Source: Tolypocladium sp. Sup5 PDA-1
Taxonomy: Eukaryota > Ascomycota > Sordariomycetes > Hypocreales > Ophiocordycipitaceae
NCBI GenBank assembly: GCA_000750105.3
Contig: JPHH03000003.1
Span: 868,001 to 932,000, forward strand
Length of the DNA: 64,000 nt
Direction: 5' to 3'
Below are positions 44,562-54,675 of this stretch, piece by piece (position 1 is the stretch's first letter; each line of letters begins with the position of its first letter). The translations under genes and the position numbers were made by a program. The notes under the pieces were generated by a model that was not told the origin of the DNA, made no database searches, and saw nothing but the letters and a program-made list of their open reading frames with translations.

Positions 44562-44949
44562 CGTGACGGCAGACGTTGCGCGATCAATCGCGATGGATCC
44601 AAGGTTAGCAGGCACTGAGGATGCCCCACGGTCGTGACATCAATTGCAGGTGTGCGAATTGCATCCATGCACGGTCCTCCTGCGCACTGTACAACCCCCG
44701 GGTCGCGGGCAATTAACGATCCGATGCAGGTCCTTGGCTTGGCTCACGGGAAGTGAACACCTTGTTGTCAGTTGCGTCGTGATGCCACCAAGCAGCATCT
44801 CGACCTTTACACAACGGTTCTTGCAACAGCCATCGCCCCAACTCCCTCGTGCCACTTCCGTCGCAGGCACTTGATTTCGCTCTGCGCTTGCTCAGGCACC
44901 CTGGGCCCTTTTTTTCCCCCTTCCTGGAACGAGTAGCAGACGGGGCATA
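44562..44949. promoter_or_regulatory. Divergent promoter, MED21 / SEC62
   Basis: 388 bases between opposed start codons, containing a T/C-rich tract (44908-44930) just before SEC62. Confidence 0.55.
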
Positions 44950-46253
44950 ATGTCACAGCCGCCGCCGCCGTTTCCTCCTCCTGGCCAGATGCCACCGGGG
45001 GGGATGCAGCGCCCGACGCCCGAGCAGATCGCGGAGATTCAGCGCCGGGTGGCAGAGGATGCGCAGAAGGCGGGCATGTCGGTGCCCGAGTTCATCGAGC
45101 ACATCAAGAAACAGGCCATGGAGCAGCAGCGCATGCGCATGATGCAACAGCAACAGCAACCGCCACACCAACACGGTGAGGGCTGCAATCACGACCACGA
45201 CCATGATGGACACGACCACTCGCACCAGCACCCGCATCCTCAGCAGGGCCAGCCTCAGCCCATCACACCCGGGCCCCCGAACCCAAAGGCCCTTGCTGTT
45301 GCCAAGTTCCTGAAGGGCCAGGACATGAAGCCGCGTACCTGTATTCTGAACGGCGAGCGCAAGGACATGTTCAAAGGTATACCCCGAACTCTGCTTCCCA
45401 AATGCACGGCGACGGACGGTTGCTAACGTCTCGATAGTCAAGCGTGCCCTTCGAGCCTTGCAGTCCCCCGCCTACGAAAAGGCCCGCAAGAAGAACCCCC
45501 TGCTGCCCGAGATCACCGATCGGGCCGCTCTCGAGAACACATTCAAGCTCCTGCCCCTCAGCATGCTCGCCCTGCGAGTCACCAAGCTCGAACCCCAGGG
45601 GGGCGCAGACGGCAAGAAGCCCAAGCGCGTAAAGGGCCAGTGGAACGTCCGCATCGAGCAGCAGCAGGACGCCAAGGAGGAGATGTACTACGCTTGGCTG
45701 TGGGAGGGCAGCCAGATCAAGCGCCAGCTGTACGCTGCCCTGGCCCTCGTCATCATCTTCATCATTGTCCTGTACCCTCTCTGGCCGTTGAAGCTCCGCC
45801 AAGGAGTCTACTACCTCAGCTGGGGTCTGCTGTGTCTCCTGGGCTTGTTCTTCGTCATGGCCATCTTCCGCGTTATCCTATTCTGCATCACTTACTTTGC
45901 CGTCCCGCCCGGCCTGTGGCTCTACCCCAACCTGTGGGAGGATGTCTCGTTCATGGACAGCTTCCGGCCCGTGTGGGCTTGGCATGAGGTAAGCTTCTCC
46001 CGCGTCCCGGCAAAGCCATGACATCTAACGCCATTTGCAGACCGCCGAGGAGAAGAAGATGAAGAAGAAGACCAAGAAGAAGGTCAAGACAACGTCGAAC
46101 AATGTCCCTAACGCAGCCTTTGCTGCCTCCACAGGACAAGTGGCGCCGGCGACCGCGACGACTACGGGCACGGACACTCAGATCAACACGGGCGAGGTGC
46201 AACAGCGCAACTACGTGGCCCCCAAGGTCGAGGAGCTGGCTGACGACGAGTGA
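44950..46253 (+). CDS. SEC62: Translocation protein Sec62
   Basis: Exons 44950-45376, 45438-45988 and 46041-46253 give 396 aa. Sec62 works with Sec61 and Sec63 in post-translational import of proteins into the endoplasmic reticulum. The cytosolic part holds the family block A-V-A-K-F-L-K-G-Q-D-M-K-P-R-T. Two membrane segments follow at about residues 240-262 and 272-300 (A-L-A-L-V-I-I-F-I-I-V-L-Y-P-L-W-P, then L-S-W-G-L-L-C-L-L-G-L). The C-terminus is Lys-rich (K-K-M-K-K-K-T-K-K-K). The N-terminus is unusual: Pro-rich, then a Gln run and an His/Asp-rich stretch at about residues 70-100. The start is fixed by the clean promoter and absence of upstream ATG in frame. Confidence 0.95.
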
Positions 46254-46572
46254 GCGGTACATATGAAAAGTTTGGTCCATAGAGGTAGTTGTCTTGATTG
46301 GCGGCGTTACGGATGTAGGAAACATGCGAGCAACGAGCGGAAGAGGGGTGGGTATCTATGGAGTAATCCCATACAGTAGCAGATGCAGAATGAAGTCTAC
46401 TTTCATGGCTGGGAGTTTACAAAGTGGCACTTGTTTACTGTCGATCTACTTGTAGACGAAGCACCAACCACAGGGGAATCATAATGAGCACATTCTTGTC
46501 TATCTACGAATACGCCTTGCTAAAGGGCGTCTCACGCTCTTTGTGTTCCACATCATACACACGCGCCATCAG
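46254..46572. other. Convergent spacer SEC62 / RNase T2
   Basis: 319 bases of 3' untranslated sequence; nothing else seen. Confidence 0.5.
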
Positions 46573-47906
46573 CTACTGCTCGCTGCCCTTGGTACGTTCA
46601 TAGTACCAAACGGCACCCTTGGCCTTGGCACAAGTCGTGAGCCTGCCACCCGCAGCATCCGCCGCCAACTTCTTGCCTTGGGCGCTCTGCGGGCGGCCGT
46701 AGACGTGGTAGTAGTACCACACTTCGTTGAGCTCGGTGCGGCCGTTGTCCAGGGAGCCCTTGCCGGCGGCGGTCTCGTTGTACTTGGGGCCGGAGCACCC
46801 GAGGAAGGGGACCAGGCTAAAGCCCTTGGTGAGGGCTCGCTGCATGTCAGAGAGCGTGTACCCAGTCTTGTTGGAGGGCTTGATGTCTGCGTGGGAGAGC
46901 CACTCAAAGGTGGGGAGCGTGCGCTGGAAAGTGATGACGGTCTCGAAGAACTCGAAGAGATCGCCATGCTCAGACGCTTTCGGGCCCTAGAAACACATCA
47001 TCGGTTATGAGGGGGCTTTGGGTGATGGCCACAGGGGATTCTTACGTAGCACTCGGTCTGGAAAGTAGAATAACAAGTGGCATGCTTGGAGAACTCGTGG
47101 GCCCAGAAGACCCAGTTGCGGTCGTACTGGCTGACCCAGAACTTGTTCATGTATGCCAACAAGTCCAACTTGCCATACGGCTTGAACCACATGTCAATCG
47201 ACTCGCCCTTGTAAGGCGGGACTGGGGTGCCATGCGGCGTCCCATCCGTGGTGTTTGGCACCGGCTTAGGATCATACTGCCGGCTACCCATGGGTCAACG
47301 AGAGTTCTAGGTTAGAGCCGATTGAGGCGTTACTCACCTCAAATCGCAGTACTGCGTGTACGATCCTAGGTGGTTTGTCAGATATTGCTGCTCGTGAACT
47401 GATGGATAAATGCGCCATACCGTTGCAAAAATCTAGAGATATGGATTAGCCTCCATGACCACGATTCACGCATCAATGAAGCTACTTACCAGGCCAGAGA
47501 CCGTGGATTGACCAAGAGTCCTTGGGATAGATCTGCCCCTCGCTCTCGAGTCCGGTAAAGGTGCTCCAGAGTTGAGTGGCGACCTGTTTGCCCGAGTTTG
47601 TTAGCCAGCACTTCGGTCTGCCAACGGTGCCCAACTCACCAGCAGCCCTCCGTACGTCTCAGTGCAGCAGGTATCCGCAACCTTGTCCGGCTTGGCCTTG
47701 CAGGAGCAGGAAAGCACAGGGTCAACTGAAGACGGCGATTTCAGTCAGCTTCTAGAGCATTTACTTTTGAAGACGAGCTCACGCCGTAGGGATTAGTGCA
47801 TACCCAGCGCGCAAGTGTGGTTGTCGGGAGTGATGCCGGGATACAGGCCGGCGCTGGCGAGCCGGGTCAACGCCGCAATAGGGATCAAGACGGAGACACG
47901 ATACAT
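46573..47906 (-). CDS. Secreted ribonuclease T2
   Basis: Seven exons, 47906-47804, 47725-47640, 47583-47490, 47432-47421, 47365-47338, 47283-47046 and 46986-46573, give 324 aa. RNase T2 cleaves RNA through a 2',3'-cyclic phosphate; fungal forms are secreted or vacuolar. A signal peptide spans about residues 1-19. The first catalytic block is W-S-I-H-G-L-W-P (His90). The second is H-E-F-S-K-H-A-T-C (His170, Glu171, Lys174, His175); the family usually has H-G-T-C, so Ala replaces Gly. Cysteine pairs C-S-C-K, C-C-T-E-T-Y-G-G and D-F-C-N fit the conserved disulphides. Exon 4 is only 12 nt and supplies D-F-C-N; skipping it would keep the reading frame. Confidence 0.93.
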
Positions 47907-48850
47907 GTTTCCTAGCTGGCGACGTTCCGAAGGGTTATGCTTCGTCGAACAAGTCCAATTGGGAACTAAGCGGCCGCTGCTTCGCAGGACCGCGGGCTGT
48001 CGAGCGTTTAAATAACACCGCGTCCGACGTCCGCTCCGGCGCAATGCACTTTTGGTAGTCCGTCCATAGCTCCATGCCTGCCTCATCCAGCAACAGTCCG
48101 CTAGCCCGTGATCTCAGAGCTTCGCTGCGGCAGGCCACCTGGCCGAGCGCTGCGCTGTGGTAGGCCAATTCCACTGCAGCGCCGACGGTGGCGGCCGCTA
48201 GCGCCAGCTCTGATCTGGCTGACAGGCAAGATATCGACCTCGAGGTGGTTGGGCCCTGCAACTAACTGGTGTTGGTTGTCGAAGCGAACAGGGGCCGTGG
48301 CGGCGTCCTCCGAAAGGAGCTTCGGTGAGGATGAACGGGTCGGTTTCCGCGCGCGTGGACGTCTCAGCTCGGCTCGACCGTTGCGGATACCACCTTACGA
48401 GTATTCTTAGACGAGTGGAGCTCCCTCGAAAGCGGAATCAGGCATTCAGAGACTATTGCACGACGTTTCAGCTTCGTTTGAATGGCAGATGGGCGTGATG
48501 AGAAGTTGAAGAATAGAGGTTTGGCTTGAAACGGGAGAGGAGGAAAGAGCGCAGGATGCCGGGACTCGCCGTCTCTTGCCGTCTATCTCTCACGTGGCAA
48601 AACGTCACTTCATGAACACCTAATCGCCTCTACGTGAAACTAAGTGCCAGGTATTGGCACTACTCCGCCGCAGCATTGATTGATAATTACCTTGTATTCC
48701 ACGCTATTTCTCTATATCCCCGGTCCCTGGATAGGCCGCCCGGCCACGATACAAATCAGATCTGGGTCACATGTCAGGTCAACCACGTGGTCTGCCACGA
48801 CCCTTGGTCCATTGGTATTCTTCAGATGCACCGTAGCGCATTGGGGCCTG
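47907..48850. other. Intergenic region RNase T2 / GNAT
   Basis: RNase T2 promoter and acetyltransferase 3' flank. Open frames near 48000-48260 exist on both strands and show no domain. Confidence 0.45.
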
Positions 48851-49479
48851 TTATTGGAGCTGCTTGTAGAAAAAGGTCCCATCCTTCAACTCGCCGGTTG
48901 GACTCATGCCGTACTTGGGGATCTTGCCCATCTCGACATAGCCAAGCTTCTTATACACAGCCTCGGCAGGGCTGTCCGTCTCCGTATCAAGTACCTTTAG
49001 CAAGCGTCAGCATATCACATCGCAATCAAACGCAGACATCTCTTCGGCAAGGTTGGGAAACACACAAGCGTTGTTCGGCCGAGCTTCGCCGCGTCGCTTT
49101 CGAGGGCGGCTATCAGTGCTCTTGCGCCACCCTTGCCCCGAAAGTTCTTGTGTATCAATAGCTTCTCAACGATGCCGCGGAACGGGCCGGTCTCAGAGTA
49201 CGGCATGGACAGCATGACAACCCCCATGAGTTCTGGGCCTTTGGGTCGGCCGGAGGGATCCAGATTGCTCACGAGGAGCCAAATTAGCCGCTTGCCGTCG
49301 TTAACTTCGGCGATTCGCTCTTTCCACCAGGCCAGTAGCTTCTCGTGTGATAGAGGTGGTAAAAAGGTGGCGATGGCGCGGTCGTGGGTGATGCATGAGG
49401 CGTGGATGGCGGCGAGGTACGGCGTCAGGTGCGCATGCGCCTTTGAGTCGAACGGGATGACGATGCCGGAATGCGGCAT
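48851..49479 (-). CDS. GNAT-family N-acetyltransferase
   Basis: Exons 49479-49066 and 48994-48851 give 185 aa. GNAT enzymes transfer acetyl from acetyl-CoA to an amine; the substrate here is unknown. The acetyl-CoA loop is seen at R-G-K-G-G-A (about residues 114-119), after V-E-K-L-L-I-H. Before it are L-A-W-W-K-E-R-I and L-M-G-V-V-M-L. After the intron, L-D-T-E-T-D-S-P-A-E-A-V-Y-K-K-L-G-Y is the usual C-terminal strand and helix. The closing part, K-D-G-T-F-F-Y-K, is typical of fungal and bacterial stand-alone acetyltransferases. The intron lies in the T-L|V-L-D strand. ATG 49479 is chosen; the frame is open further upstream but without an ATG. Confidence 0.88.
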
Positions 49480-51162
49480 CTTGGGTAGGACACGGGGGAG
49501 ACTGCCGGCGGCGGAGAGGGGATGTACGACCAAACGGATGCGATATGCCCTTGGACGATATGTAGGTGTAACAGGTTAGAGGGTGATGCAGGCGCCAGAT
49601 ACATCCATCCAACCAGTCGAGGTTGAGCTGGATGGAGGTAACGGGAAGTCTCCAAGCAACCTGTAACTGGGTTAGCTGACCAACTCAAATCCAGGACGCG
49701 CATGGGGAGTTTGTGGATAGGGAAATGCGAGGACACGGAGGCATTGGTGCCTCTCACGCGAGCACATGATGGACTCACCGTACGGAGTACCCTGCCGTCA
49801 GATGTGACTGGCTGTAAGACTCACAGGCCTGGGTCGAGGAGGCCAGAAAGAAAGTGACTTGTAAGAGGATAAGGTATGGGCACCAATTGGTCGGTATGAA
49901 GCGTACACGGAGGTTCCTGGGCGCGCTGGTGGCCGTGGAAAGGAAGTGTTGTCCCGGCCTGAGTTTGATGCTCACGGCCAATGATGGAAGCAAGCTTTGG
50001 GACTCGGCAGGGCAGACTCAGCGGCATGTGCGTGCGAGAGACAGAGACGCTGACGAGACGGGATTGATGGGCTCACGTTTGCAGGAATGACGGGGATTTT
50101 AGCGGCCAACCAATGGGCTGCTGTCGCGGAAGCACCGCATCACGTCCGCCGGCTCCATCCGCCGTAAATCCGCAGCTGCCGCTGGAGCCGGCTGGTGATC
50201 ACTGATGGCTGCCGTCCAGGCCCCTGTTGGCCCGTCTCCTCTACCTTACATGTCAAGGTCACAATACCTACCTCCATCATGTTGAATTCCATTACGCTCA
50301 AATGCACTGCTGGCTACCTATTGCGCATCCGTCAAGACCCGGCTGGCAGCCCTATCTTGGCCAGGAGCCTGCAATCTCACAGTTTTCAAAACCCAGTTCA
50401 GCGTAGCTCCCGATCCTCAACGATGCTCGATGCATCCATCCATTGCCAAACAAGCGCATCGAGTTGGCTTTCGTGAAAGATGGGAGGCGATATATTAGAC
50501 TCCCTGGGGACTTTCGACTTCGAGACAACCTCTGCACCCGCATCTCGGCACTGGAGAAGTGTCACATACGGGTCGAGAGTCAATATCTGACAAGGACTGC
50601 TGTTTGCGCAAGAGGTTAACCAGGTGCTGTTATAGACATACGCAAGAGTTTGTGAATGATCTTGGCAGTTGAACAGCCTGCTGTGACGCTCATCGGGTAC
50701 CACGTGATTTCACGGGTTCCTGCAGAATCTCATCTAGCACTTCACAGCTCCCGGTCCATCCTTGGCATCCAGTGTATTACCTATTGAAAGCATCAGGGCG
50801 GCAACGTCTGGCCTCAGGGAGCGAGATGGCGCGACGGGGGCTTGCGTACCTGCCGCCTTGGCTTGTGGAGGCTTCGGTACTTGCGATACCCCAGATACTC
50901 CTTCTTCATCTCGTCATTGCATAAGCTGCCGATATTGCCGCTCGCCTCTTTCATTTTCTGAATCACTTCTTCCCATCATCTGTTCACATCCATGCCGACT
51001 TGGCTTGGTCTTCCGTTGCGTCCGTGACGTTCCCCTGCCCTGCACGACACAAGCATTCTTGGCCAGATCCCAGAGGGCAGAGTTCGGCGGCGTCACACCT
51101 CTTCATACACGTTATTCCTAGATTCCCCTACGATATTCAAGCCTCTAGAGCACCCATCCGCC
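49480..51162. other. Divergent intergenic region GNAT / PLD
   Basis: A TACGGAGTAC motif lies at 49781-49790. A minus-strand frame at 50398-50703 lacks an ATG and is not called. The C/T-rich stretch before 51163 is probably the phospholipase D leader. Confidence 0.45.
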
Positions 51163-54140
51163 ATGAACATCTTCAAAAAGGTCGCTGGTATCGACGCCGT
51201 CTTTGGCGGCGAGAAGCACTCGCACTCGCGCCTGGGCCACATATGCGACCACTTACATCCCATGGACCACGTCGTAAACAGATTCCACTCCTTCGCAGCA
51301 CCGTCGACAGGCAACATCAAGTGGTACGTCGATGGATGCTCTTATTTCTGGGCCGTCTCGGACGCCCTCGAACGTGGGTCCATACCACCGGTCCCCCTCC
51401 AGAGTTCCGGCGTCTGACGTCCAAGCACAGAGGCACAGGAGAGCATATTCATACTCGACTGGTGGCTGAGCCCCGAGGTCTTTCTCCGTCGACCGCCCTC
51501 CAGGAACGAGAAATACCGCCTCGACAACATGCTCAAGGCCGCAGCTGAGCGCGGCGTCAAAGTCTACATCATTGTGTATAAAGAAGTCAAGCAAGCACTC
51601 TCCTTGAACTCGAGAGTGAGGAGCGCCGGCCCCGTTTTCAATGCTCAACTGGCATGCTTACTCTGTATTGTAGCACACCAAGTACTCGCTCGAGAAGCTT
51701 CATCCGAACATTTTTGTTTTTCGGCACCCCGACCACGCACCTAACGGGTATGATCTCAGTACGGAGCTTGGCCCGGCGGTCAACGACCTCTCGCACCGTG
51801 ACCTGGCCAAGGCATCATCTAGTGCAATCAAGGCTCTGTACGGGAGCACTGGGGACGTGGTTCTATTTTGGGCTCACCACGAAAAACTCCTCGTCGTCGA
51901 CCGCAAGCTCGGCTTCATGGGTGGCCTCGACTTGTGTAAGGCCCCAGTTCTGGCCCCTTCCTGCAAACCTTCGTTGCCTAACCAGTACGACGTCACTAGG
52001 CTTTGGCAGATATGACACAAATAGTAAGCCTCCCCTGGCCCGGCTCATGACACTCGCTCTTACGCCTTTTAGGCCACCCGATTGCCGACGCCCATCCTGG
52101 CGACTTGGATGCCATCGTCTTTCCTGGCCAAGATTACAACAATGCGCGGGTGTTGGACTTCTCCGATGTTCAACAATGGGACCAAAACAAGCGTAGGGCA
52201 ACATGTGTTCTCCCCACAAAGTTACACGTAGCGAAACTGACTTGTGCCAGTCGACCGAACAAAAACCTCTCGGATGGGATGGTCTGACGTGGCTTTGAGC
52301 ATGAACGGTGCCATCGTCAGAAGCCTGGTGGAGCACTTTGTTGACCGCTGGCAAGTCTTGAGCATCTGCTCGTTCTATTCATACGGACACTGACTGCTTC
52401 AGGAACTTCATTCTCGGCGAAAAGTACCAGCATAAAGACCCAAACAAATACCAGCAACTCGCAATGACAAAAGCACCAACCAGCCAAGCGATCAAGGACA
52501 CTGCCAATAACTACTTGGGAGGTATCACAGGGCAATTGAGCAAGGGTATGGGTAAGCTCAGGACGCGCGACATTGAAATCGACGCCGATAGATTCGGTGG
52601 CGGTGGGATGCCTCGCATTCAGCTCACCCGAAGGCACGTTGAACCAGCATCTTGCTCGTCTGGCCAGGCTGACTGACATTGCGCAGTTGTTCCAAGTGGT
52701 CATCGGGCCACAAGACGGAGCATTCCATCGCAAACGCATATATCCATGCCATCAAAGCTGCGAAACACTTTATTTACATTGAAAACCAGGTGAGTGGTGG
52801 ACGGGCGAGTGTATCAACGACGACGCTCATGAGGATAGTTCTTCATCACCGCGAGCAGCGACGAGCAACATCCCGTCGCAAACAAAATCGGAGCAGCCAT
52901 AGTCGACCGCATCGTCAAAGCTGATAGAGAGGTTCAAAGTTTCAGGGTTTGGGTAGTCATGCCTGCTGTACCCGCCTTCGCCGGTGACCTCAAGGGAGAC
53001 GGCGCACTGGGAACCCGAGCCATCATGCAGTTTCAATACTTCTCGATTAGCCGTGGTGGCCACAGCATCATCGAGAAGCTTCGTCAAGCTGGCGTTGAGG
53101 ACCCCAGCAAGTTCATTGGCTTTTACAACCTCCGAAACTTTGACCGAATCAACGCCTCCAAGACCATGCAAGACGCCGAGGAGCGGGCCGGCCGCACGTA
53201 CGAGGAAGCACGAAAAGAACATGACGATGCCGTCAGTGCCGTAAAGAGCCCCGAGGGGGAGGGAGGCGTCTCAACAGAAAACTACGAAAACTACCAGCGA
53301 GAGGCGGCCAAAGTCGAGGACAACACCTTGGACACCATCAGCGCGGCCTACATGGATGGTGACCACAGGATCGCCACCTCGGACTGGGATGGTGACCCCG
53401 AGGACGAAATCCAGGCTTTCGTTAGCGAGGAGCTGTACGTACACAGCAAAATCCTCATTGCCGACGATCGGCTTGTCATCTGCGGCTCGGCGAACCTCAA
53501 CGACCGCTCGCAGCTGGGCACGCATGACTCCGAGATTGCCGTCGTCATCGAGGACCCGACGCCAGTGGACTCGTTCATGAACGGAAAACCCTACAAGGCA
53601 TCCAGGTTTGCCACGTCGCTGCGACGATTTATCTTCCGGAAGCATACCGGCCTGCTGCCAGACCAGCGATGGGACAAGCCAGACGACAACTGGCACCCCG
53701 TGGACCAGTGCCCAAACAGCTACGACTGGGACTCTCCAGGCGATGTCCTGGTCCGAGACCCTCTGCACTCCAACTTCCAGAGCTTCTGGAAGCTCACGGC
53801 CAAAACCAACACAGAGATCTTCCGCCGTGCTTTCCACCCCGTGCCGGACAACAATGTCCGCACGTGGGCAGAGTATGAGAAGTTCTTTGAGAATCGCTTC
53901 ATCGTGCCCGGCGACAAAGGGGATGGCAAAAAGAGCTCCAAGAAGAAGAACAAGGGGAAACTCGAATATGGGCACATTGTGCGGGACGAGTTTCCCGGCG
54001 GCCTCGAGGAGGTGAAGGAGTGGCTTGGCCGTGTCCGCGGCACCCTCGTCGAGATGCCCCTGGATTTCTTGGCCGACGTGGGCAACCTGGCCCAGACGGG
54101 ATGGACGCTGAATAGCCTCACAGACGAGCTCTACACGTAA
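51163..54140 (+). CDS. Phospholipase D (two-HKD family)
   Basis: Nine exons, 51163-51373, 51431-51615, 51674-51935, 52000-52023, 52073-52192, 52251-52350, 52403-52633, 52687-52789 and 52839-54140, give 845 aa. The enzyme hydrolyses phosphatidylcholine to phosphatidic acid. Both catalytic motifs are intact: H-H-E-K-L-L-V-V-D (His201, Lys203, Asp208) and H-S-K-I-L-I-A-D (His614, Lys616, Asp621), the latter followed by G-S-A-N-L-N-D-R-S. No PX or PH domain precedes them, unlike yeast Spo14 and animal PLD1, so membrane targeting must differ. Exon 4 is 24 nt. Introns 6 and 7 use GC donors (GCAAGT at 52351, GCACGT at 52634); GT alternatives break the frame. The Lys-rich K-S-S-K-K-K-N-K-G-K near the C-terminus could bind acidic lipids. 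Confidence 0.9.
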
Positions 54141-54675
54141 ACCCTACTCAACAACTACGGGGAGAGGCGCTGTGAAAGACCGTAGTGCAGTGCAGAAGAT
54201 TAGCAGTTTTCCTGTAGCAGTCAATAACAAACAACACCTACCATCCTCATGATCATTTTAAGTGGGAAACGTGCGAGACACATCAAGGCAACAAAGCAAA
54301 CGTCGGAATAATAATACTTAACATATGCAAGCGGTTCCTCCAAAGTGATATACAGGCATACAGAGCTTTACCAGTCGAATAACCCCTAGAACTCCATGTC
54401 CACCCAGGCATTTCTATCCGGAGCAAGGGCGGGGGAACAAGCGGAAGAGAAATACGGGAGAAGCGCCGGCCGTCGGGTCCGGGTATTCAGCCGCCCTTGC
54501 CTTCTCCCGTCTCGCCGGTGCCTATACACCATGCAGCTCTGGCGCGGTGTTGGTAGGCAGTTCCCGGTCCCCATGTTATGTACCCGCTCCTCCGCCCCGT
54601 AAACTGCCCGAAAAACTCCCTAAACAGGTCTTTAGTCTCGCCATTCTTTCCAACTCTTGTCCCGCTCTTTGCAAC
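54141..54675. other. Convergent spacer PLD / EPS1
   Basis: 535 bases of 3' untranslated sequence, AT-richer at its left end (54200-54380). Confidence 0.5.

Noticed and set aside
50398..50703. Minus-strand frame of 101 codons with protein-like composition
   Set aside because: It has no ATG in frame (it opens at GTG just after a stop) and no acceptor that links it to an upstream exon.
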